A DNA stretch of 64,000 nt from Gordonia alkaliphila (GTDB lineage Bacteria > Actinomycetota > Actinomycetes > Mycobacteriales > Mycobacteriaceae). The stretch covers positions 1,426,001-1,490,000 of the forward strand of contig NZ_JALKBW010000001.1 in assembly GCF_023017165.1 (NCBI RefSeq). The letters run 5' to 3'. The position numbers and the translations under genes are program-made. The number at the start of each line of letters is the position of its first letter. The first letter of the stretch is position 1. The notes under the pieces are model-generated. The model ran no database searches. It had not been told where the DNA came from and was given only the letters and a program-made list of their open reading frames with translations. Below, piece after piece: positions 41,395 through 49,846 of this stretch.

Positions 41395-42698
41395 CGATCA
41401 ACGACTGCTGCAACCACGCCGAGGTCCGCGTCGATCCGGCGCGGTGGCCGGACGTCGCCGCACCCCGGGGCGGGCGGCTGCGCGCCCTGGCCGCGGCACG
41501 GCTCTTCGCAACGGCGACCCGCCGTCTCCCGGTGTCGATCGAATACCCGCGGGCGCGTCGAGACCGAACCCGGTCGGGCTCCCCGCGTTCGGGAGAAGTG
41601 CTGCCGCGCATGATCATTCGCGACCCGCAGGCCCTCTATCAGCGGATCGGATCGGACGGTCTGATCGGTTTCGGCGAAGCGTTCATGGCCGGCGACTGGA
41701 CCACCGACGATCTGGTGGGCGTGCTCACACCGTTCGCCGAGCGCGTCGCCGACCTGGTGCCCGCGCCCCTGCAGAAACTGCGTTCGCTGGTGCTTCCCGG
41801 ACACCCGGAGGACGAACGCAACACCGTCGCGAACACCCGGTCGAACATCGCGCGCCACTACGACCTGTCCAACGACCTGTTCGGCGCCTTCCTCGACGAG
41901 ACCCTCAGCTATTCGAGCGCCTACTTCGGCACCGACGCGGCGGCCGATACGGCGACCTGGGGCGATCTGGCCGATGCCCAGCGCGCGAAGATCGACCGCC
42001 TCCTGGACCAGGCCGAGGTGGGGCCGGGCACCCGCCTGCTCGAGATCGGCACCGGGTGGGGAGAGCTGTGCCTGCGCGCGGCCGAACGCGGGGCCCGGGT
42101 GCGGTCGCTGACGCTCTCCAGCGAGCAGCGCGACCTGGCGCGCACCCGCATCGCCGCCGCGGGCTACGCCGAGCAGGTCCGCGTCGACCTGCTCGACTAT
42201 CGGCTGGTCGACGGCGAGTACGACGCCGTGGTCTCGGTGGAGATGCTCGAGGCGGTCGGCCGCGAATACTGGCCGGAGTACTTCCAGACCGTGCAGCGGG
42301 TCCTCGCGCCCGGCGGGAAGGCGGCCATCCAGGTGATCACCATGCCGCACGACCGCATGCTGGCCTCCGGATCGACGTACACCTGGGTGCACAAGTACAT
42401 CTTCCCGGGCGGCCAGCTGCCGTCGATCGAGGCCCTGCGCGACGTCGTCGCCGCGGCGACGGATCTGACGATGGCCGATGAACTCGCGATGGGACGCCAC
42501 TATGCGCGCACCCTGCGGCTGTGGCGCGAACGCTTCCTCGCCCAGTCCGCGACGATCGGCCGGCTGGGCTTCGACGCCGTCTTCGAGCGGATGTGGACCT
42601 TCTATCTGGCCTACTCGGAGGCGGGCTTCCGCTCCGGCTACTTGGACGTCTATCAGCTGCGACTGGATAAGCCGGCGACCCGCGGCGGGCCGGATTAG
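41391..42698 (+). CDS. ufaA1: Cyclopropane-fatty-acyl-phospholipid synthase family methyltransferase (UfaA1-like)
   Basis: 435 residues. The SAM-binding motif LLEIGTGWGELCLRAAERG (EIGTGWG at 218-224) and NIARHYDLSNDLFGAFLDETLSYSSAYF are typical of the family; VSVEMLEAVGREYWPEYF supplies active-site residues. It matches M. tuberculosis Rv0447c, whose product has been reported to act in tuberculostearic (10-methyl) acid synthesis. It probably methylates the double bond of phospholipid acyl chains; whether the product is a cyclopropane or a branch cannot be read from sequence. Confidence 0.87.
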   Translation: MTINDCCNHAEVRVDPARWPDVAAPRGGRLRALAAARLFATATRRLPVSIEYPRARRDRTRSGSPRSGEVLPRMIIRDPQALYQRIGSDGLIGFGEAFMAGDWTTDDLVGVLTPFAERVADLVPAPLQKLRSLVLPGHPEDERNTVANTRSNIARHYDLSNDLFGAFLDETLSYSSAYFGTDAAADTATWGDLADAQRAKIDRLLDQAEVGPGTRLLEIGTGWGELCLRAAERGARVRSLTLSSEQRDLARTRIAAAGYAEQVRVDLLDYRLVDGEYDAVVSVEMLEAVGREYWPEYFQTVQRVLAPGGKAAIQVITMPHDRMLASGSTYTWVHKYIFPGGQLPSIEALRDVVAAATDLTMADELAMGRHYARTLRLWRERFLAQSATIGRLGFDAVFERMWTFYLAYSEAGFRSGYLDVYQLRLDKPATRGGPD

Positions 42699-42787
42699 TC
42701 ATGACCGCCCTGCTCGGTCCGGATAGGCTGGGGTGCACTGCACCGCTGCCGTCGCGACCGACGGGGCGCCCCGAGAGAGAGCGAGAC

Positions 42788-43345
42788 GTGAGCACCGACG
42801 TCGCTGAACTCGAGGATCTGCTGTCCCAGGTGGCCGACGGCGACCGCGCGGCCTTCGCCGAGCTGTACGACCGCACCAGCGCGCGCGTCTACGGCCTGGT
42901 GCTGCGGGTCCTCCGCGATCGGGGTTACAGCGAAGAGGTCACCCAGGAGGTGTACCTGCAGGTCTGGCGGGACGCCGGAACTTTTCGTCCCGAGCGCGGC
43001 AGCCCGCTTTCGTGGTTGCTCACCCTCGGGCATCGTCGTGCCGTCGATCGGGTGCGCGCGGAGACGTCGGCGTCGGACCGGGAATCGCGGTACGGCCGGG
43101 ACGAGTTCGTCGCCGAGACCGGCGACCTGGAGACCGAGGTGCTCGCGCGCGACGAGGCGCAGCGGGCCCGCGACTGCTTCGACACGCTGACCGATCTGCA
43201 GCTGGAGGCGGTCAGCCTCGCGTACTACGACGGCCTCACCTATCGGGAGGTGGCCGAGCAACTGACCGTGGCACTCCCGACGGTGAAGAGCCGGATCCGC
43301 GACGGACTGAAGAGGCTGAGGGGGTGTCTGGGCGGTGAGCGATGA
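42788..43345 (+). CDS. sigK: ECF sigma factor SigK
   Basis: 185 residues from a GTG preceded by GAGAGAGCGAG. Region 2 (about 20-90) has YSEEVTQEVYLQVWRDAGTF and the -10-binding helix; region 4 (about 125-180) has LAYYDGLTYREVAEQLTVALPTVKSRIRDGLKRL. The length and context match Rv0445c. The anti-sigma gene overlaps by 11 bases. TAGGCT at 42724-42729 is a plausible housekeeping -10. Three CCATCC/CCGAAT promoters upstream in the locus are its likely targets. Confidence 0.92.
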   Translation: MSTDVAELEDLLSQVADGDRAAFAELYDRTSARVYGLVLRVLRDRGYSEEVTQEVYLQVWRDAGTFRPERGSPLSWLLTLGHRRAVDRVRAETSASDRESRYGRDEFVAETGDLETEVLARDEAQRARDCFDTLTDLQLEAVSLAYYDGLTYREVAEQLTVALPTVKSRIRDGLKRLRGCLGGER

Positions 43346-44054
43346 TCTCGACCCCCGCGAACTCGCGGCGCTGTTCGCCGTGGACGCGCTCGACGACGTC
43401 GAACGCGCGCGGCTGCTTCGGGCGCTGCGCGAGGCGCCGGCCGCCGAGCGCGCCGATTTCGACGCGGAGGTGGCGTCGATCCGTGAGGCCCTGGCCGACC
43501 TCAGCGCGACGACCGCGGTGCCGCCGCCGCCCGCTCTCCGCGCGCGGATCCTCGAGGATGTCGACGACGTTCCCGCTCCGGCCGAGCCGGCGCGGCGCGA
43601 TCCTCGACGAATCCGGCTGTTCGCCGCCGCTGCGGCCGCCACCGTGCTTCTGGGCGCCGGTGGCGTGGTGCTGGGGTACACGCTCGGCGGCGACGCCGAG
43701 CCGGTCGCGCCGACCACGGCCGAGCAGATCTTCGCGGCACCGGACGTGCGCACCACCAGCGGCGACGTCGCCGGAGGCCGGGCGACGATCACCTATTCGC
43801 CGACGGCCGGCGAGGGCATTCTGGTGATGAACCAGGTACCGAGCCCGGCGCCCGGCACGATCTACCAGATGTGGCTCGACGGGCCCGACGGTCCGCGCCT
43901 GGCCGGCACCATGTCCGAGACCGACGTCGCGCCGTCGACCACCGCGGTGATTCACGACATCGGCGGTGCGACCGCGGTGTCGTTCACCGTCGGTGACGCG
44001 GCCACCCCGGACAAGATGATCGGCGAGCCCGTCGCGACCCTGCCGCTGTCTTGA
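43335..44054 (+). CDS. rskA: Membrane anti-sigma-K factor
   Basis: 239 residues. The cytosolic N-terminal domain (1-75, DPRELAALFAVDALDDVERARLLRAL in outline) binds the sigma factor. One membrane helix lies at about 93-115. The extracytoplasmic domain has GTIYQMWLDGPDGPRLAG and ends VSFTVGDAATPDKM..., as in RskA (Rv0444c). Regulated proteolysis of RskA frees SigK in mycobacteria. No zinc-binding HxxxCxxC motif is present, as is usual for this family. Confidence 0.9.
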   Translation: MSDDLDPRELAALFAVDALDDVERARLLRALREAPAAERADFDAEVASIREALADLSATTAVPPPPALRARILEDVDDVPAPAEPARRDPRRIRLFAAAAAATVLLGAGGVVLGYTLGGDAEPVAPTTAEQIFAAPDVRTTSGDVAGGRATITYSPTAGEGILVMNQVPSPAPGTIYQMWLDGPDGPRLAGTMSETDVAPSTTAVIHDIGGATAVSFTVGDAATPDKMIGEPVATLPLS

Positions 44055-44088
44055 GGCCCCGCGAGCACGGGGCACTAGGCTGGCAGCC

Positions 44089-44871
44089 ATGGAACCCGTA
44101 TACGACACGGTGATCGGCGCAGCGCGGACGCTGTGGCTGGCCCAAGGCCTCAAGTTCAAGATCTCCGGCGTCGAGAACGTGCCGGTGAACGGACCGGGCG
44201 TGGTGGCCATCAACCACACCGGCTACCTCGACTTCACGCTCGCGGGCATCCCCGCGCACCTGCAGGGCCGTCGTAAGGTGCGCTTCATGGCCAAGAAGGA
44301 AGTCTTCGACAACAAGGTCGGCGGCCCCATCATGCGGGCGCTGCGGCATATTCCGGTGGACCGCGGCAACGGCGCCGAGAGCTACCAGATGGCGGTGGAT
44401 TACCTGCGCAACGGCGAGTTGGTGGGCGTCTACCCCGAGGCGACGATCAGCCGCAGCTTCGAGATCAAGGGCTTCAAGTCGGGGGCGGCGCGCATGGCGC
44501 TCGACTCCGGTGCTCCGATCATCCCGACGGTGATCTGGGGCGCGCAGCGCATCTGGACCAAGGGTCACCCGAAGGCCTTGGGGCGCAACAACTTCAAGAT
44601 CGCCATCGGCGTGGCCGAGCCGATTGCGCCGACCGGCACCGCCGAGGAGATCACCCAGCGACTGCACCAGTCCATGTCGGCGAAGCTGCTGGAACTGCAG
44701 GAGATGTACGCCGAGTGGAACGGCCCGTACCCCGCGGGCGAGTTCTGGGTGCCGGCCCGACTGGGCGGCGGAGCGCCGACCCTCGCCGAGGCCGACGCGA
44801 TGGACGCGGCCGACGCCGAGGCCAAGGCCGCTCGACGGGCCGCCGGCGAGCAGAGCTCCGGAGACGCCTGA
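44089..44871 (+). CDS. 1-acylglycerol-3-phosphate acyltransferase-like protein (PlsC family)
   Basis: 260 residues. The catalytic HX4D motif is NHTGYLD (His43, Asp48). The second and third motifs are PVDRGNGAES and YPEATISRSFEIKGFKSGAARMA. It should transfer an acyl group to lysophosphatidate or a related acceptor at the membrane surface. The position next to a paralogue and a HAD phosphatase matches M. tuberculosis Rv3816c-Rv3813c. The Ala/Glu-rich tail may be disordered. TAGGCT lies 7 bases before the ATG. Confidence 0.88.
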   Translation: MEPVYDTVIGAARTLWLAQGLKFKISGVENVPVNGPGVVAINHTGYLDFTLAGIPAHLQGRRKVRFMAKKEVFDNKVGGPIMRALRHIPVDRGNGAESYQMAVDYLRNGELVGVYPEATISRSFEIKGFKSGAARMALDSGAPIIPTVIWGAQRIWTKGHPKALGRNNFKIAIGVAEPIAPTGTAEEITQRLHQSMSAKLLELQEMYAEWNGPYPAGEFWVPARLGGGAPTLAEADAMDAADAEAKAARRAAGEQSSGDA

Positions 44872-44885
44872 CGCAGCGGGTCGCC

Positions 44886-45665
44886 ATGGAACCGGTCTAT
44901 CGCACACTGGAGCTCACCGCGGAGGCGCTGGTGCGTGCCCAAGGCATGCGTCGCGAGTACTTCGGACTGGCGAACATCCCCGCGACCGGCGGTTTCGTAC
45001 TGGCCCTCAATCACAACAGCTACACCGACTTCCTCGCACCGGCGTTGGGGCTCAAGCGGGCCGGTCGGCGCGGCCGTTTCATGGTCAAGTCCGAGCTCAA
45101 CGACGTCCCGGTGATGCGTTTTCTGGTGGCGCACACGCAGTCGGTCCCGGTGGACCGTTCGGCGGGCGGCGCGGCGTACCACGCGGCCGTCGATTCGCTG
45201 CGTGCCGGGAACGTCGTCGTGGTGTATCCGGAATCCACCATCAGCCGCAGCTTCGAGCTCAAGGAGTTCAAGTCGGGTGCGGTGCGCATGGCGGCCGAGG
45301 CCGGGGTGCCGGTGCTGCCCGCCGCGCACTGGGGTGCGCAGCGGCAGTGGAGTAAGGGCACCCGGCGGCGCATCGGGTTCGCTCGTATCCCGGTCCACGT
45401 GCGCTTCGGGACGCCGCTCGAATATCCAGCCGACGTCGACGTCGACGCGGCCACCGGGCATCTGCGGGAACTGATGGCGGCGCTGCTGAGCGCGGTCCAG
45501 GAGGAGTACCCGGAGGCGCCCACCGGCGCCGACTGGCTGCCCGCTCGGCTCGGCGGCTCCGCACCGACGCCGGGGGCGGCCCTGACCATCGAAGAAGCCG
45601 AGGCAGCCGAGAAGGCCCGACGGCGTGCGGCGAAGGCCGCCGAAGACGAAAGGAAACGTCGATGA
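44886..45665 (+). CDS. Second PlsC-family acyltransferase
   Basis: 259 residues, a clear paralogue of the preceding gene (same MEPVY start). The HX4D motif is NHNSYTD (His43, Asp48), with PVDRSAGGAAY and YPESTISRSFELKEFKSGAVRMA. It starts 14 bases after the first copy and its stop overlaps the HAD gene (ATGA). The basic, Ala-rich tail EEAEAAEKARRRAAKAAEDERKRR in outline could contact the membrane or other proteins. Confidence 0.88.
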   Translation: MEPVYRTLELTAEALVRAQGMRREYFGLANIPATGGFVLALNHNSYTDFLAPALGLKRAGRRGRFMVKSELNDVPVMRFLVAHTQSVPVDRSAGGAAYHAAVDSLRAGNVVVVYPESTISRSFELKEFKSGAVRMAAEAGVPVLPAAHWGAQRQWSKGTRRRIGFARIPVHVRFGTPLEYPADVDVDAATGHLRELMAALLSAVQEEYPEAPTGADWLPARLGGSAPTPGAALTIEEAEAAEKARRRAAKAAEDERKRR

Positions 45666-46690
45666 CGCGCGAGTCGTGGGGACCGCCGACGATGATCGCC
45701 TCCGATGTGGACGGAACGCTGCTCGACGACAACGAGCGCTTGACCGACCGAACGCGAAACGCCCTGGAGCGGGCCCGCGGCGCCGGGGTGGAGTTGGTGT
45801 TGGCCACCGGCCGCCCGCCGCGGTGGATTCCGCAGGTGGCCGATCAGTTGGCCGACTCGTCGGCCGCGGTCCGGTACGCCGTCTGCGCCAACGGCGCCAT
45901 CGTCTACGACGTCGCCGCCGACGAGATCCTGCACGTGAACGCCCTGGTGCCCGAGGTGCTGCGCACGCTGAGCGAGGTGATCGCCGAACGGTTGCCGGGC
46001 GCGGGTCTGGCCGCCGAGCGGGTGGGCTCGGTGGGCAGTCGCCGCGGCGACGCGGCCACCCCGGAGTTCGTGGCGACGGCGGGCTACGAGCACGCCTGGC
46101 TCAACCCCGACCACGTGCAGGTCGGCGACGATGAACTGTTCGAGGCGGCCGCGGTGAAGCTGCTGGCCCGGGTACCCGGCATGTCGTCGCGCGACATGGC
46201 GGCCCGGCTCCGGCCCGCCCTGGGCGGTCTGGCCGAGGTGACCTACTCGATCGGCACCGGACTGATCGAGCTCGCGGTCCCGAACACCCACAAGGCCAGC
46301 GGTCTGGCCTGGCTCGCGGCCAACACCGACGTCGACGGCCGGGCCCCGATCGCCTTCGGCGACATGCCCAACGACATCGAGATGCTCGTCTGGGCGGGCC
46401 TCGGCGTGGCGATGGGCCACGGCGACGAAGCCGCCCTGGCCGCCGCCGACGAAGTGGCCCGGCCCAACTACCAGGACGGCCTGGCCCAGGTCCTCGAGCG
46501 CTGGTCTAACCCACCCCACCCCCACCCCCGGCCGCCCCTCCGGCGTGTCGCGACCGATCCTGCGCCTCGCTTCCGGGCTCCGAGCGCGAGGCGCAGTCAG
46601 GGTCGCGACACGCGGGGAGGGTTGGCGGGAGGGAGCGGGAGTGGCGCCGGGGTGTTCGAAGCGTGTTCGACAAGCGTGACCCGGTTGTGA
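45662..46690 (+). CDS. HAD-superfamily (Cof-type) hydrolase with anomalous C-terminal tail
   Basis: 342 residues as read. Motif I is SDVDGTLLDD (nucleophile Asp15, acid Asp17). The Cof-type cap follows, then Lys and the GDMPNDIEML acidic motif; AFGDMPND anchors Mg2+. It probably hydrolyses a sugar or glycerol phosphate, in line with Rv3813c next to acyltransferases. The relatives known to me are about 270-280 residues long. The last 60 or so residues here, beginning NPPHPHPRPP, are encoded by a large inverted repeat and read like non-coding sequence. One missing T near 46504 would have ended the protein at ERWF. Confidence 0.82.
   Translation: MTRESWGPPTMIASDVDGTLLDDNERLTDRTRNALERARGAGVELVLATGRPPRWIPQVADQLADSSAAVRYAVCANGAIVYDVAADEILHVNALVPEVLRTLSEVIAERLPGAGLAAERVGSVGSRRGDAATPEFVATAGYEHAWLNPDHVQVGDDELFEAAAVKLLARVPGMSSRDMAARLRPALGGLAEVTYSIGTGLIELAVPNTHKASGLAWLAANTDVDGRAPIAFGDMPNDIEMLVWAGLGVAMGHGDEAALAAADEVARPNYQDGLAQVLERWSNPPHPHPRPPLRRVATDPAPRFRAPSARRSQGRDTRGGLAGGSGSGAGVFEACSTSVTRL
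46545..46611. terminator. Large two-part inverted repeat after the HAD hydrolase
   Basis: GTGTCGCGACC (46545-46555) pairs with GGTCGCGACAC (46601-46611), and inside it CTGCGCCTCGC (46560-46570) pairs with GCGAGGCGCAG (46586-46596). Both stems are perfect and are separated by 4-base bulges (GATC/TCAG). It is probably the operon terminator, or a dispersed palindromic element that the HAD frame now reads through. Confidence 0.65.
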
Positions 46691-46797
46691 CCGTGGCGGC
46701 TTGTGCGCCTCGCCGTGTGATCACTACTGTCACATGAGTCCCATTGATCACACGGGCCACAGGCTGCAGCTGGGGTCCCGCGCGAAGAGGTAATACA

Positions 46798-48501
46798 GTG
46801 CCACTGACCCGACCCGGCCGAGCTAAGAAGCGAACTCTCACCTTTGCCGCCCTGGGGCTGGCGCCGTTGTTGGCCGCCGGCGGAATCGCCCTGGGTGGAA
46901 GTCAGTTGCTCCCGGACACGGGGGTCGCACTGAGCGTGAACTCTCCGCTGATTCTGAACGGCAAGGGTCACGGTCACGGGCGCGGCATGGGCCAATGGGG
47001 CGCCTACGGCTATGCCAAACAAGGCTGGAATGCCGACAAGATCCTGCGTCACTACTACGGCAACACGACCGCGGGGAAGGTGGACAACCCCGACATCACT
47101 GTCTCGCTCAGCGAGCGGCAGTCGGTGCATGTCCGCGCGGACGCTGGTGCCAAGGTGGCTGGCCAGACGGTGGCTCCCGGACAGGCAGTGCGCCTGTCCG
47201 GGGGCAACGCCACCATCACCGAAGGGTGCAACGGCGCCGTCGTTCGGACCGTTCCCGCCCAGTGGGTGGAGCCGATCAACGCCGGGCCCAACCGCCCGGC
47301 CAATGAACTTCTCACCTTCTGCGACGGCGGCAAGTACCGCGGCGCCCTGGGCTTCGGCCCGGACGGGGTGGCCAACAAGGTCAAGGTCGACGACTACGTC
47401 AAGGGCGTGATCCCCAAGGAGTCGGTCCCGGCGTGGGCGGACTCCGGCGGCTTCGAGGCGCTCAAGGCGCAGGCCGTGGCGGCGCGCTCCTACGTCGTGG
47501 CCGGTCTCGCGGCGGGCCGCAAGATGAACAACACCCAGCAGTCGCAGGTGTACCACGGCGCCTCGGGCGAGGATCCCCGCACCAATCGGGCCGCGGATGC
47601 CACCGCAGGTCAGGTCCGGATGCGCGGCGGCAAGCCGGCGCTCACCGAGTTCTCGGCGTCGACCGGCGGCTACACCGCGGGCGGCGACTTCCCGGCCGTG
47701 GTCGACGCCGGCGACCGTGTCTCCCCGAACCACAACTGGACCGCCACGGTCAGTCCCGGCAGCATCGCTTCGGCGTTCGGCGTCGGCGCGCTCCGCAGCT
47801 TCGAAGTGATCGAGGCCAACGGTCTCGGCGAGGGCAGCGGCCGCGTGGGCAAGGTCCGCGTGGTCGGCAGCAGCCGGACCGTGGAGGCCACCGGCGACGA
47901 GGTGCGGCAGAAGCTGCAGCTCAAGTCCGACTGGTTCTCCGTGGTCGGACAGAAGAGCATGCCCAAGATCGTCAAGCCACCGGTGGGCCCGACGAACCCG
48001 GGCGGCGGCGGCCTGCTGGACTTCCTGGATCTGAGCCCGCTCACCTCGCTGATGTCCGGTGACCTGCCGGATCTCTCGGCCCTCGGGCTCAGCGAGTTCA
48101 GCGATGTGACCGGTCAGCTGACCCCGCTCATCGAGCAGATGATCACCGCCGGTCTGGGCATCCTCGGCGCCAAGCAGGTGGCGTTGGATCGTAGCGACAA
48201 CTCGCAGGGTTCGTTGGGCACGGTCGCGAAGGACCGCAGTGACAACTCGCAGGGTTCGCTGGGCACGGTGGCCAAGGACCGCAGCGACAACTCGCAGGGA
48301 TCGACGGGCACGGTGGCCAAGCCGGAACTCGTGGTCGACGGCAAGGGCATGCACGGCCTGGTGCAGATCCTGGAGAACGGCGTGATCTACTACAGCCCGC
48401 TCACCGGCGCCAAGGCGCTACTGGGTGACGCCTTCACCGATTACCTCGACCGCGGTGGCCTGGCGGTCCTGGGCTTCCCGACCGCCGACGCGCTCGGCTG
48501 A
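46798..48501 (+). CDS. Exported SpoIID/LytB-domain protein with LGFP motif
   Basis: 567 residues from a GTG with AGAGG upstream. An N-terminal membrane or signal helix (about 14-35) leads to a SpoIID-type domain: GHGHGRGMGQWGAYGYA, the catalytic region VDDYVKGVIPKESVPAWA, ALKAQAVAARSYVVA and FSASTGGYTAGG. SpoIID cleaves glycan strands that lack peptide stems. A linker carries three copies of a 15-residue unit, DRSDNSQGSLGTVAK. The C-terminus has YYSPLTGAKALLG...VLGFPTADALG, one LGFP repeat, a wall-attachment module of mycolata. It stands where Rv3810-Rv3812 stand in M. tuberculosis. Confidence 0.83.
   Translation: MPLTRPGRAKKRTLTFAALGLAPLLAAGGIALGGSQLLPDTGVALSVNSPLILNGKGHGHGRGMGQWGAYGYAKQGWNADKILRHYYGNTTAGKVDNPDITVSLSERQSVHVRADAGAKVAGQTVAPGQAVRLSGGNATITEGCNGAVVRTVPAQWVEPINAGPNRPANELLTFCDGGKYRGALGFGPDGVANKVKVDDYVKGVIPKESVPAWADSGGFEALKAQAVAARSYVVAGLAAGRKMNNTQQSQVYHGASGEDPRTNRAADATAGQVRMRGGKPALTEFSASTGGYTAGGDFPAVVDAGDRVSPNHNWTATVSPGSIASAFGVGALRSFEVIEANGLGEGSGRVGKVRVVGSSRTVEATGDEVRQKLQLKSDWFSVVGQKSMPKIVKPPVGPTNPGGGGLLDFLDLSPLTSLMSGDLPDLSALGLSEFSDVTGQLTPLIEQMITAGLGILGAKQVALDRSDNSQGSLGTVAKDRSDNSQGSLGTVAKDRSDNSQGSTGTVAKPELVVDGKGMHGLVQILENGVIYYSPLTGAKALLGDAFTDYLDRGGLAVLGFPTADALG
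48187..48321 (+). repeat. Three tandem 45-bp units inside the SpoIID-domain gene
   Basis: Units at 48187-48231, 48232-48276 and 48277-48321 encode DRSDNSQGSLGTVAK three times, with S-L changed to S-T in the last. They differ mainly at third codon positions. The copy number may vary between strains. Confidence 0.9.
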
Positions 48502-49818
<1,317 letters not shown>

Positions 49819-49846
49819 CCCGATGCGGAATGACGGAGCACGATAG

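Noticed and set aside
46650-46675. TCGAA-N5-TTCGA as an SOS box
   Set aside because: The spacing is one base short of the mycobacterial consensus and C and G at the inner positions are missing.
46700-46790. TGTGATCACTACTGTCACA as a CRP/GlxR site before the SpoIID-domain gene
   Set aside because: The spacer between the half-sites is 9 bases rather than 6, so it does not fit the consensus.
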